Shown here: one piece after another, positions 1 to 7,690 of the stretch
Numbering within the stretch: the first letter of the stretch is position 1
How the letters are laid out: each line of letters starts with the position of its first letter
NCBI RefSeq assembly: GCF_003323735.1
Contig: NZ_QOIM01000024.1
Location: forward strand, 1 to 64,000
DNA from: Streptomyces reniochalinae
GTDB lineage: Bacteria > Actinomycetota > Actinomycetes > Streptomycetales > Streptomycetaceae
DNA length: 64,000 nucleotides
Direction of reading: 5' to 3'
The notes under the pieces: generated by a model
Told to the model about the DNA's origin: nothing
Seen by the model: only the letters and a program-made list of their open reading frames with translations
Database searches by the model: none
Position numbers and translations under genes: made by a program

Positions 1-81
1 TGGTACAACCTCAAACGCCTGCACAGCAGCCTCGGCTACCGAACCCCCGCCGACTACGAAGCCGCCGCCACAGCGGCCTGA
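1..81 (+). CDS. IS3-family transposase, C-terminal end (partial)
   Basis: The window begins inside this gene. The 26 visible residues contain the segment YNLKRLHSSLGYRTPADYE, which is the typical C-terminal end of the DDE (OrfB) transposase of IS3/IS407-type elements, followed by a TGA at 79-81. The catalytic residues lie upstream of the window. The tail is intact, but completeness of the element cannot be judged. Confidence 0.85.
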   Translation, partial: WYNLKRLHSSLGYRTPADYEAAATAA

Positions 82-121
82 CCACCACACCGACGGTGTC
101 CGTCAAAGCGGAACAAGCTCA
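1..121 (+). mobile_element. Right end of an IS3-family insertion sequence
   Basis: After the transposase stop codon, bases 97-121 (TGTCCGTCAAAGCGG at 97-111, ending in CTCA at 118-121) look like the terminal inverted repeat of Streptomyces IS3-type elements, which typically start with TGAG and contain a TGACGGACA-like block in the opposite orientation. The partner repeat is outside the window, so the boundary at about 121 is an estimate from family pattern. Confidence 0.55.
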
Positions 122-177
122 CCCGGGCCACGCCATAGGTAGAGGCTCATCCGCTGGAGCCGACATAAGGAATCGTT

Positions 178-464
178 ATGCCCAGGGATCTGGAGACCGC
201 ATGGCTGCGGTCCTTCGTCACCATCGTGCGCGCGGGCAGCATCAGCCGTGCCGCGGCGGCGCTCGGATGCGACCCGTTGCGCGACGAGGGCCTCGCCTAC
301 GCGGACCGGCTGCCGTCCGCGCGGCGACGTACCGCGCCGGGCGTCTTCCACGGCTTCCTCGCCTTCTTCGGCCTGCTCCCCGAGGCCCGCGAGGCCCTGG
401 ACGAGGCGGCGGCCTGGCTGCGGGAGCGGCCTGGCTGCAAGAGCGGCTGGCCCCGCGGACGTGA
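178..464 (+). pseudogene. LysR N-terminus fused to esterase C-terminus, frameshifted remnant
   Basis: The first ~31 residues (MPRDLETAWLRSFV, then SISRAAAALGC) are the helix-turn-helix start of a LysR regulator. The frame then switches without a break to DPLRDEG...PGVFHGFLAFFGLLPEA, which is the C-terminal catalytic-His region of an alpha/beta-hydrolase-3 (HSL-type) esterase. Neither partner is complete: LysR lacks its effector domain and the esterase lacks its nucleophile elbow. Near the end a 13-bp repeat (409-421 and 426-438) shifts the frame by 17 bases; removing one copy restores the end AAAWLQERLAPRT and the stop at 462-464. I read this as a deletion fusion followed by a small duplication, next to an IS end. 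It is most unlikely to be functional. Confidence 0.8.
409..438 (+). repeat. 13-bp direct repeat causing a frameshift
   Basis: GCGGCCTGGCTGC occurs at 409-421 and again at 426-438, offset by 17 bases. The 17-base offset is not a multiple of three and moves the esterase remnant out of frame. Confidence 0.85.
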
Positions 465-625
465 CGCCCCCCGTGCGTGCCGTCCAGGTCTCTCCGCCCT
501 CTGTACCTTTTGCACGCTTCCTCCGAATGGCCTAGCGTCGAACGGGACGCGTGACCCGTGGGCTCGCGGGCCCGTGGACCCGTGACCCGCGGCCCGTGAC
601 TCGTGACCCGTGCGAGGAGGCGCCC

Positions 626-1453
626 ATGAGCACCGTGACGGCCCGCGACGGTACGGAGATCTTCTACAAGAGCTGGGGCGAAGGCCCCGCGGTCGTCTTC
701 ATCCACGGCTGGCCCCTCGACGCCGACGCCTGGGACGACCAGCTGAAGCTCGTCGCCGAGAACGGCTACCACGGCATCGCCCACGACCGCCGCGGCCACG
801 GCCGCTCGGCACAGCCCTGGGACGGCTACGACTTCGACACCTTCGCCGAGGACCTCAACTGCCTCCTCACCCACCTCGACCTGCGGGACGTGGTGCTGGT
901 CGGACACTCCATGGGCGGCGGCGAACTGGCCCGGTACATCGGGCTGCACGGTGCGGGGCGGGTCAGCAAGGCGGTGCTGCTGTCGGCGATCACGCCCGCC
1001 ATGCTGCGCTCCGAAGGCAACCCCCAGGGCGTGCCGGGTGAGGTGTTCGACGACATCAGGAACGGCATCCTGCGGGAGCGCTCGCAGTACTGGCAGGAGC
1101 TGGCCGGGCAGTTCTTCAGCGCGGACGCCCCCGACTCCCGCGCCACCCAGGGCAACAAGGACGCCTTCTGGTACATGGCCATGCACCAGAGCATCAAGGC
1201 GGGGGTCGACTGCGTGACGGCCTTCCAGTACACGGACTTCACCGACGATCTGCGGCGGTTCACCGTGCCCACCCTCGTCGTCCACGGCGACGACGACCGG
1301 ATCGTGCCTCTGGAGGCCACGGCCCGCAGGGCGGCCGGCCTCCTCCCGGACGCGACGCTGAAGGTCTACGAGGGCGGCTCCCACGGTCTGGCCCTGGTCC
1401 CCGGCGACAAGGAGCGCTTCCACGAGGACCTGCTCGCCTTCCTCGGCAGCTGA
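626..1453 (+). CDS. Alpha/beta hydrolase, chloroperoxidase/arylesterase type
   Basis: A 275-residue alpha/beta hydrolase of the cofactor-free haloperoxidase (non-heme chloroperoxidase) group. FIHGWPL at about residues 24-30 forms the oxyanion region, GHSMGGGE at about 94-101 holds the nucleophile Ser, HGDDDR at about 220 carries the acidic residue, and GGSHGL near 253 carries the catalytic His. The length fits the family. These enzymes are cytosolic serine esterases that can also act as perhydrolases; the natural substrate cannot be told. The ATG at 626 was chosen because GAGGAGG at 614-620 precedes it. The 60 bases upstream contain several copies of CGTGACCCG, probably slippage-prone sequence. 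No operon partner is evident; the next gene is convergent. Confidence 0.88.
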   Translation: MSTVTARDGTEIFYKSWGEGPAVVFIHGWPLDADAWDDQLKLVAENGYHGIAHDRRGHGRSAQPWDGYDFDTFAEDLNCLLTHLDLRDVVLVGHSMGGGELARYIGLHGAGRVSKAVLLSAITPAMLRSEGNPQGVPGEVFDDIRNGILRERSQYWQELAGQFFSADAPDSRATQGNKDAFWYMAMHQSIKAGVDCVTAFQYTDFTDDLRRFTVPTLVVHGDDDRIVPLEATARRAAGLLPDATLKVYEGGSHGLALVPGDKERFHEDLLAFLGS

Positions 1454-1555
1454 GCCGAACCGGTTCCCGGCGCACGGGCGCGTCGGGCCGCCGGTTCTCC
1501 GGTGCGATCGGTTCTTCGGTGCAGTCGAGCCGTCGGTGTCGTCGGGCTTCGGCCG

Positions 1556-2733
1556 TCAGGGATCCGGTTCGCCCACCAGAAGTTCGCCGCGCAGGGCGGC
1601 CAGGTCGTCGCTGTCCAGGCGCAGGCCGGAGGACAGGTAGTGGTCGAAGCTGCCGTAGTCCCGCTCGACGCGCGCGAAGGACGCGGCGAGGTAGGTCTTG
1701 CGCACACCGAGCAGCGGTTCGTAGGCGTCCTCCACCGCGTCGGGCAGGTGGGCGCGTGCCTGGCGGTTGTAGGCGGTCAGGTAGCGGTTGGAGGCCAGGT
1801 AGTCGCGCACGACGGTGGAGCGGGGCACGCCCAGCGCCGTGAGGAGGGCGGCCGAGGCCCAGCCGGTGCGGTCCTTGCCCGCGGTGCAGTGGTAGAGGAC
1901 CGCCTCGCCGTCCGGGTCCGCGGCCTCGGTGAACAGGTCGCGGTAGGCCCGCGTCCGGTCCCCGCGGCGACGAACTCGCCGTAGGAGTCCCGCAGCAGCG
2001 TGCGGGCGTGGTCCGCCGAGGTGGGCTGGGTGTTGGCGATGGACGCACCGCCGCCCAGCACGTCGAGCCGCCGCGGCCGCTCCCCCTGGCCGAGGGCGTC
2101 GGGCTGCTTCCGCGCCTCGCCGGCGGTGCGCAGGTCGAGCACCGGGTCGATGCCGAGCCGGTGCAGCGTGCGGCGGTCGGCGGCGGAGAGCCGGTCGAGG
2201 CTCGCCGAACGGTAGAGCTTGCCCATCGCCACCCACCGCCCGTCCGCGGTGCGGTATCCGCCCGCGTCACGGAAGTTGGGGAGGGAGGCGAGGTGGAGGG
2301 AGCGGTCGGCGAGCCGCAGGGAGCGGCCCTTGTCGGGAACCAGCCGGAACCACCGGCGCCCGTCCTGCTCGGGGGACCGCAGGGTGACCGCGCCGCGTGC
2401 CTCCCCCTCGGCGACGCGGCCGCCGCCCTCGTCACCCTCTTCCTCGCCCTCGCCCTCGCCCTCGCCCTCGCCCTCGCCCTCGCCCTCGCCCTCGCCCTCG
2501 CCCTCGGCGTAGACGGTGACCGATCCGGCGCCCGGGGCCGACCACCGCACCGTCGAGGTGCCGTCCGCGTGGTCGGTCACCACCGCCGAGGTGAACGGGA
2601 CGACGCCCGGCGCCACTTCCGCGCGCCTCTGGCGGGACCCGTCGCCGCACCCTGCCGCCACCAGGGCGACGACGACCGCCGCCCCTGCCCTCGCACGTTT
2701 CCGGCCCCTCGGGGCTCTCCTCGTCAGTCGCAT
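1556..2733 (-). pseudogene. Tyrosine/serine-phosphatase-like lipoprotein, frameshifted
   Basis: The gene encodes a lipoprotein signal peptide (positively charged start, VVVALVAAGC lipobox near residue 29), a beta-rich linker, an acidic Glu-Gly repeat of about 22 residues, and a PTP-like domain of the Y_phosphatase3 type with NFRDAGGY and the signature HCTAGKDRTGW (Cys nucleophile, Arg at +6). The reading frame breaks once, at the C run 1960-1963: up to there it reads GEFVAAG, after it RAYRDLFTEA. One extra C would restore one continuous protein of about 392 residues ending at 1556. Everything else looks well preserved, so this may be a recent single-base deletion or a sequencing error. Predicted to act on the outer face of the membrane. 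Annotated as broken because the active site lies after the shift. Confidence 0.8.
2442..2506 (+). repeat. Hexanucleotide microsatellite (CCTCGC)n, about 11 units
   Basis: Bases 2442-2506 are an almost perfect array of CCTCGC. On the minus strand it encodes alternating Glu and Gly inside the phosphatase-like lipoprotein. Because the unit is six bases, copy-number change lengthens or shortens the protein by two residues without changing frame. Confidence 0.95.
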
Positions 2734-2843
2734 GCCGTGAACGGAGGAAGGGCGGCGCGGCGCTGACAGGCGCGCGCCCGGTGACCGGGACGAGCCGCCG
2801 TACGCGGACCTCCCGCGCCGTGGTGTTCCCCGGCAGCAGGGGG

Positions 2844-3887
2844 TCAGTCGGGCAGCGGTCCGTCCGCGAGGACGGCGGCCCGGCAGGCGGCCTCGGTGCC
2901 CCACGCCGTCCGCAGGGCATGGACCTTGCGGAGCAGCAGGGTGAGGTCGTACTCGTCGGTGTAGCCGACGGCGCCGTGCACCCGCAGCGCGGTGCGGGCC
3001 GCGCGGTGGGCGGCCCCCGTGCAGGCCGCCTTGGCGGCGGGCAGGTCGCGTGGGTCCGCCGCCGCGTCCCCGCGTACGGCCAGCGCCGCGCCGCGCAGCA
3101 GCGGCGCCGCGAACTCCAGCGCGACGGCGGCGTCCGCCAGTTGGTGCTTGACGGCCTGGAAGGAGCCGATGGCCCTCCCGAACTGGTGCCGCGCACCGGC
3201 GTACTCCACGCTGCCCGCGAGCAGCGCCTGGCCCGCGCCCAGCAGTTGCGCCGCCGTCAGCAGCGTGGCCAGCGCCCGCAGCCGTCCGGTGTCGCCCGGC
3301 ACCGCCTCGCCCGGGGTGCACAGGGTCAGGTGCCGGGTCGGGTCGAGGGACGGCAGCGGGGCGCCGCACGGGGCGGCGACGCAGAGCGCCGCGGGTCGCG
3401 CTCCGGCTGCCGGGGCCCAGCTCCCCGGCCCCGGTGCGCCGCCCCCGCGCGCGGGTGACGCGCCGGTCCGGTGGGTCAGGACGTAGGCGGCGTCGGCGGC
3501 GTGGGCGTCGACCGCGTAGCCGCGGGCCGCCGGGTCGGCGACCGTCGCCAGCAGGTCGCCCGTCAGCAGGTCCTCGCTCCAGGAGGGGGTACCCGGCAGC
3601 GCCGCCGCCAGGGCGACCGTCTCGACGAGCGGCCCCGGGGCTCCGGCGTGGCCGATTTCGACGAAGGCGGCGGCCAGTGCGGCCGGGTACCAGCCGAGGC
3701 CGCCGCTTGCCTCGGGTACGGCGAGGGCGGGCAGGCCGGTCGCGGCGAGGGAGCGCCACAGGGCGCGCCCCTGCGCGTGGTCGCCCGCGGCCCAGGCCCG
3801 GGCGGCCTGGGGTGGCGAGGCGTCGGTGAGAATCCCGCGCACCGTGCGGGCGTAGGCGGTCTGGTCCTGGTCGGGCAGCAGGCGCAT
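2844..3887 (-). CDS. Acyl-CoA dehydrogenase, short partner subunit (FadE18/FadE32-like)
   Basis: A 347-residue acyl-CoA dehydrogenase. It has the N-terminal helical domain (GLPALAVPEASGGLG, about residues 52-66), a degenerate middle domain and a C-terminal domain with ARHQFGRAIGSFQAVKHQLA, which is the conserved FAD/subunit-contact segment. It is shorter than ordinary homotetrameric family members and lacks a clear catalytic Glu in the usual place, as seen in the paired alpha2beta2 dehydrogenases of actinobacterial sterol catabolism, where one subunit carries the active site. It starts 6 bases after the stop of the 386-residue dehydrogenase and is probably translated with it. The order hydratase, long subunit, short subunit is the same as echA13-fadE17-fadE18 of M. 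tuberculosis as I recall it. The substrate is inferred, not shown. Confidence 0.85.
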   Translation of the reverse strand: MRLLPDQDQTAYARTVRGILTDASPPQAARAWAAGDHAQGRALWRSLAATGLPALAVPEASGGLGWYPAALAAAFVEIGHAGAPGPLVETVALAAALPGTPSWSEDLLTGDLLATVADPAARGYAVDAHAADAAYVLTHRTGASPARGGGAPGPGSWAPAAGARPAALCVAAPCGAPLPSLDPTRHLTLCTPGEAVPGDTGRLRALATLLTAAQLLGAGQALLAGSVEYAGARHQFGRAIGSFQAVKHQLADAAVALEFAAPLLRGAALAVRGDAAADPRDLPAAKAACTGAAHRAARTALRVHGAVGYTDEYDLTLLLRKVHALRTAWGTEAACRAAVLADGPLPD

Positions 3888-3893
3888 GGCTGT

Positions 3894-5054
3894 TCAGCGT
3901 CCCCTCGGCAGGCCGAGCACGCGCTCGGCGACGATGTCGCGCTGGATCTCGTTGGTCCCGGCGTAGACCGGGCCCGCTTGTGCGAAGGTCCAGCCGTCCA
4001 GCCAGGCGGACTCCTCCAGCCCCTCGGTGATCTCGGCGGTGCCGGGTCCGAGCAGGTCGAGGGCGGTGTCGTGGAGTTCGATGTCCAGTTCGGACCAGAA
4101 GAGCTTGTTCATGGAGGAGGGGATGGCGGCCTTCGGGTCCCCGGGCGCGGACGCCGCCGCGTAGCCTGCCAGTTGGTAGGCGCGGGCCTTGATCCACACG
4201 TCGGCCACCTGTCCGGCGCGCGCGGTGTCGGCGGGGTCGGCGTACTGCCGCCACAGGTCCCGCAGGCGTGCGGCGGCGGCCGTGAACCGCCCGGGTGAGC
4301 GCAGCGTGAGTCCGCGCTCGTTGCCCGCGGTCGACATGGCGGCGCGCCATCCCGCTTGGGCCTCGCCGATGACGTCCGCGTCCGGCACGAACACGCGGTC
4401 GAGAAAGATCTGTGCGAAGGCGGGCTTGCCGTCCAGGCGTCCGATGGGCCGCACGGTGACGCCCTCCGCGTCCAGCGGGAACATCAGGTAGCTCAGGCCG
4501 CGGTGCCGCTCCGCCTCCGGATCCGTGCGGAAGAGCCCGAAGGCGCGGTCGGCGAACGCGGCCCGCGACGACCAGGTCTTCTGACCGCTCAGCAGCCAGC
4601 CGCCGCCGCCGCGGTCGGTGCGCTCGGCGCGGGCGCGCAGCGAGGCCAGGTCGGACCCCGCCTCCGGTTCCGACCATGCCTGGGCCCAGATCGTCTCACC
4701 CGAGGCCATCGCGGGCAGGACGCGGGCCAGTTGGTCCTCGGTGCCGTGGGCGAAGAGGGTGGGGGCGAGGAGGTTGATGCCGTTCTGGCTCACGCGCCCC
4801 GGAGCGCCCGCCGCGTAGTACTCCTCCTCGAAGAGCAGCCACTCGGTCAGGCTCGCCTCGCGGCCACCCAGGGCACGGGGCCAGGAGACGACCGACCAGC
4901 CGCCGTCGTAGAGCAGGCGTTCCCAGGCCCGGTGGGCGGCGAAGCCCTCCGCCGTCTCCAGCGAGGGCAGCGGCTCGGCGGGCACGTGCGCGGCGAGCCA
5001 GGCCCGCGCCTCGGCCCTGAACGCCTCCTCGGCCGAGGTGAGGTCCAGATCCAT
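3894..5054 (-). CDS. Acyl-CoA dehydrogenase, long subunit (FadE17/FadE30-like)
   Basis: A 386-residue acyl-CoA dehydrogenase with all three domains: SVVSWPRALGG near 55, the flavin-binding stretch QAWSEPEAGSDLASL at about 125-139, GQKTWSS near 157, and the C-terminal AGPVYAGTNEIQRDIVAERV with the diphosphate-binding Gly-Thr-Asn-Glu-Ile-Gln motif. It oxidises an acyl-CoA to the 2,3-enoyl-CoA and passes electrons to ETF. It lies between an enoyl-CoA hydratase (2-base gap) and a short dehydrogenase (6-base gap), so the three form one operon. The ATG at 5054 sits just inside the downstream end of the hydratase gene spacing. In the steroid context a CoA-activated ring fragment or side chain is the likely substrate, but this is inference. 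Confidence 0.9.
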   Translation of the reverse strand: MDLDLTSAEEAFRAEARAWLAAHVPAEPLPSLETAEGFAAHRAWERLLYDGGWSVVSWPRALGGREASLTEWLLFEEEYYAAGAPGRVSQNGINLLAPTLFAHGTEDQLARVLPAMASGETIWAQAWSEPEAGSDLASLRARAERTDRGGGGWLLSGQKTWSSRAAFADRAFGLFRTDPEAERHRGLSYLMFPLDAEGVTVRPIGRLDGKPAFAQIFLDRVFVPDADVIGEAQAGWRAAMSTAGNERGLTLRSPGRFTAAAARLRDLWRQYADPADTARAGQVADVWIKARAYQLAGYAAASAPGDPKAAIPSSMNKLFWSELDIELHDTALDLLGPGTAEITEGLEESAWLDGWTFAQAGPVYAGTNEIQRDIVAERVLGLPRGR

Positions 5055-5056
5055 GG

Positions 5057-5962
5057 TCAGGCTCCCTCGGGTGCTTCGGCCGCAGGTGAGGCGGGGCGCC
5101 GTGCGGCGTCCCGCATCGCGCGCGCGTCCATGCCGCCGAGCGCGTCGGCCCCGGTCTCGGCGTTGTGCGCGTGCGCCACGTGGTGCAGGCCGAAGACGGA
5201 GTCGAGGCCGTTGTGCAGGCCCATCAGGTCCTCGGCCTGGTTGACGGCACGCTTGGTCAGGGCGAGTCCGAAGCGCGGCATCCCGGCGATGCGGGCGGCC
5301 AGCGCGTCGGCTTCGGCGGCGAGGCCGGCGCGCGGGACGACGCGGTTGACCATCCCGATCTCGTACGCGCGCCGCGCGCTCATCCTCTCCCCGGTGTAGA
5401 GGAACTCCTTGGCGATGCGCGGCCCCATCACCCAGGGGTGGGCGAAGTACTCGACGCCGGGGACGCCCATGCGCACGACCGGGTCGGCGAAGAAGGCGTC
5501 CTCGCTGGCCACGATCAGGTCGCACACCCAGGCGAGCATCAGTCCGCCGGCCACGCAGGCGCCCTGCACGGCGCAGACGACGGGCTTGGGCAGCTCGCGC
5601 CAGCGGCGGCACATGCCCAGGTAGACCTCAAACTCGCGGGCGTACCGCGCGTCGGCGCCCTCCTTGCCGACGTGGTCCCACCACAGTGACGCCTTGCGGG
5701 GGAAGGTCAGGTGGGCGTCGCGTTCGGGGGTGCCGATGTCGTGTCCCGCGCTGAAGTGCTTGCCCGCGCCCGCGAGGACGAGCGCATGGACCTCGTCGTC
5801 GGCGGCGGCGCGCTGGAAGGCCGCGTCGAGGGCGTAGGTCATCGCGGAGTTCTGCGCGTTGCGGTAGTCGGGCCGGTTGAGGGTGACGCGGGCGACCGCG
5901 CCGGCGCGCTCGTAGGTCACGACGTCGGCCGCGCCGGGGTTCTTCTCGGTGTCGTCGGGCAT
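5057..5962 (-). CDS. Enoyl-CoA hydratase/isomerase (EchA13-like)
   Basis: A 301-residue crotonase-superfamily protein. NRPDYRNAQN opens the fold, GKHFSAGHDIG is the first oxyanion-hole segment, and GACVAGGLMLAWVCDLIVAS the second. ADPVVRMGVPGVE corresponds to the stretch that carries catalytic acids in the family. Length is above the usual 260 because of an insertion rich in charged residues after residue 75 and an Ala-rich tail. The ATG at 5962 is chosen over a TTG at 6016, because GAGGAG lies about 8 bases upstream. It heads the operon with the two acyl-CoA dehydrogenases. The start of transcription probably overlaps the KstR2-like operator at 6009-6027, about 50 bases upstream. Confidence 0.88.
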   Translation of the reverse strand: MPDDTEKNPGAADVVTYERAGAVARVTLNRPDYRNAQNSAMTYALDAAFQRAAADDEVHALVLAGAGKHFSAGHDIGTPERDAHLTFPRKASLWWDHVGKEGADARYAREFEVYLGMCRRWRELPKPVVCAVQGACVAGGLMLAWVCDLIVASEDAFFADPVVRMGVPGVEYFAHPWVMGPRIAKEFLYTGERMSARRAYEIGMVNRVVPRAGLAAEADALAARIAGMPRFGLALTKRAVNQAEDLMGLHNGLDSVFGLHHVAHAHNAETGADALGGMDARAMRDAARRPASPAAEAPEGA

Positions 5963-6008
5963 GGGCTGCTCTCCTCGGTGCTCGCGTGCTCTCCTCGGCG
6001 AAGGCTTC

Positions 6009-6027
6009 CCTAACAAGTGTTTGGTAG
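6009..6027. promoter_or_regulatory. KstR2-like operator between divergent catabolic genes
   Basis: The bases AACAAGTGTTTGGT at 6012-6025 match the published mycobacterial KstR2 box AnCAAGnnCTTGnT at 9 of 10 fixed positions. Read on the minus strand the site is ACCAAACACTTGTTAGG; 14 of these 17 bases recur at 14749-14765 upstream of echA20. It lies 47 bases before the hydratase start and about 130 before ipdF, in the shared divergent promoter region. Confidence 0.7.
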
Positions 6028-6155
6028 ATTAGCTTGGCCCCGACGGCACGTCGAGACCCGCACCAGGCGGCGGAGCCGGCCGCGACCACCGCCGGACCGG
6101 GGAAACACCACCGCAGAACCGGGGAAGACGGCGACCACCACAGAAGGGGCCCCGC

Positions 6156-6956
6156 GTGATCCGAGCGAGCAGCACCCCGCCCGCCTGCCCAGCCCCGCAC
6201 GGGCTGCTGGCCGGCCGCTCCGTCGTCGTCACCGCCGCCGCCGGAAGCGGGATCGGCGGGGCGACGGCACGCCGCGTCCTGGAAGAAGGCGCCGAGGGCG
6301 TCGTCATCGGCGACACCCACGAACGCCGCCTCGGCGAGAGCGCGCGGGCGCTGGCCGCGGAGTTCGGAGCCGAGCGCGTGCGGGCCGTGCGCTGCGACGT
6401 CACCGACGAGGACGAGGTGCGTGCCCTCCTGGACGCCTGCACCGCCCACCACGGCCGCATCGACGTGCTCGTCAACAACGCGGGCCTCGGCGGCACCGCC
6501 GAAGTGGCGGAGATGACCGACGAGCAGTTCTCCCGCGTCGTGGACGTCACCCTGGGCGGCACCTTCCGCTGCACCCGCGCGGCCCTGCGGACGATGCGCG
6601 ACCAGCCCGACGGCGGAGTGATCGTCAACAACGCCTCGGTCGTCGGCTGGCGTGCCCAGCGCGGCCAGGCGCACTACGCGGCGGCCAAGGCCGGCGTCAT
6701 GGCACTGACCCGCTGCGCCGCGCTGGAGGCCGCCGAACTCGGCGTACGGATCAACGCCGTCTCGCCCTCCCTGGCCCTGCACGACAACCTGGTGAAGGTC
6801 ACCACCCCCGAACTCCTGGCCGAACTGACCTCCCGGGAGGCGTTCGGCCGGCACGCCGAGCCGTGGGAGGTCGCCAACGTGATCGTCTTCCTGGCCAGCG
6901 ACTACTCCTCGTACATGACGGGCGAGACGGTCGCCGTCAGCAGCCGCCACCCGTGA
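6156..6956 (+). CDS. ipdF: IpdF-type short-chain dehydrogenase (HIP-CoA pathway)
   Basis: A 266-residue classical SDR. TAAAGSGIGGATARR at about residues 27-41 is the glycine-rich NAD(P) loop, NNAGLGG near 107, and the catalytic Ser/Tyr/Lys appear as NNASVVGW and HYAAAKAG. The overall sequence, including HERRLGE, WRAQRGQAHYAAAKAGVMAL and the end FLASDYSSY, agrees closely with M. tuberculosis IpdF (Rv3559c) as I remember it. IpdF oxidises the 5-hydroxy group of 5-OH-HIC-CoA before ring D opening by EchA20. It is the first gene of an ipdF-kstR2-fadA6 unit and faces away from the hydratase/dehydrogenase operon across the operator at 6009. There is no strong ribosome site; GAAGGGG at 6144-6150 precedes the start codon at 6156. 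Confidence 0.88.
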   Translation: MIRASSTPPACPAPHGLLAGRSVVVTAAAGSGIGGATARRVLEEGAEGVVIGDTHERRLGESARALAAEFGAERVRAVRCDVTDEDEVRALLDACTAHHGRIDVLVNNAGLGGTAEVAEMTDEQFSRVVDVTLGGTFRCTRAALRTMRDQPDGGVIVNNASVVGWRAQRGQAHYAAAKAGVMALTRCAALEAAELGVRINAVSPSLALHDNLVKVTTPELLAELTSREAFGRHAEPWEVANVIVFLASDYSSYMTGETVAVSSRHP

Positions 6957-7044
6957 GGCCCGAGGAGCCCATGAAGCCCATCGGGCCCGTGAGGCCGGCA
7001 ACGATCCTGACCAGCGCCCGCGCCGCCCGACGGACAATGGACGC

Positions 7045-7644
7045 ATGGTGACGTCGAAGAAGACCCCCCACAGCGCCGGGCGCCGGGCCGAACTGCTGGC
7101 GACCGCGGCCGAGGTGTTCGCGGAGCTGGGCTACAACGCCACGACCGTCCGCACCATCGCGGACCGCGCCGGAATGCTCGCGGGCAGCCTCTACTACCAC
7201 TTCGACTCCAAGGAGTCGATGGCGGACGAGATCCTCAGCGCCTTCCTCACCGACCTGTGGGAGGGCTACCAGCGGATCGAGGAGACCGGCGCGGCACCAC
7301 GCGCCACATTCGAAGGGCTGGTCACCGAGTCGTTCCGGCAGATGGAACGGCACCGCCCCGCCGTCGTCATCTACCAGAAGGAAGCACGCCGGCTCGCCTC
7401 CCAGGAACGGTTCCGCTACCTGGCCGACTCCCAGGAACGGTTCCAGAAACTGTGGACCCGCACCCTGGAGCGCGGCGTGGCCGACGGCAGCTTCCGGGCC
7501 GGCCTCGACGTGCCCGTCGCCTACCGGTTCGTGCGCGACACCGTCTGGGTGGCAGCCGTCTGGTTCCGGCCCGAGGGGCGCAAGAGCGCGGCCGAGATCG
7601 CCGAGCAGTACACGTCGATGGTGCTCGACGGAATCGCCACCTGA
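7045..7644 (+). CDS. kstR2: TetR-family repressor KstR2
   Basis: A 199-residue TetR regulator. The helix-turn-helix reads TTVRTIADRAGMLAGSLYYHF (split here: TTVRTIADRAGML and AGSLYYHF) at about residues 31-51. The ligand domain contains VVIYQKEARRLASQERF, and then FRAGLDVPVAYRFVRDTVW, both nearly the same as in mycobacterial KstR2 (Rv3557c). KstR2 represses the genes for HIP degradation and is released by HIP-CoA. Here it sits between ipdF and fadA6, just as in Mycobacterium, and two matching operators lie in the cluster. No ribosome-binding site is visible; a GACAAT six bases before the ATG at 7045 could be a -10 box giving a leaderless transcript. Confidence 0.92.
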   Translation: MVTSKKTPHSAGRRAELLATAAEVFAELGYNATTVRTIADRAGMLAGSLYYHFDSKESMADEILSAFLTDLWEGYQRIEETGAAPRATFEGLVTESFRQMERHRPAVVIYQKEARRLASQERFRYLADSQERFQKLWTRTLERGVADGSFRAGLDVPVAYRFVRDTVWVAAVWFRPEGRKSAAEIAEQYTSMVLDGIAT

Positions 7645-7690
7645 GACGCACGTTTCCGGTGGCCCCACCCAAGCGAGGAGTGTGAACGGG

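Noticed and set aside
242..1423. Long minus-strand open frame opposite the alpha/beta hydrolase
   Set aside because: It is the mirror of a well-supported gene, is rich in Arg/Gly/Pro and has no family resemblance; long antisense frames are expected at this GC content.
2442..2506. CRISPR-like array of short repeats
   Set aside because: It is a simple hexanucleotide repeat within a coding region, without spacers or cas genes.
1777..4677. A single 966-codon minus-strand frame that spans three genes
   Set aside because: It is a chance read-through: only its last ~300 codons carry the phosphatase-like lipoprotein; the rest is a shadow of two acyl-CoA dehydrogenase genes.
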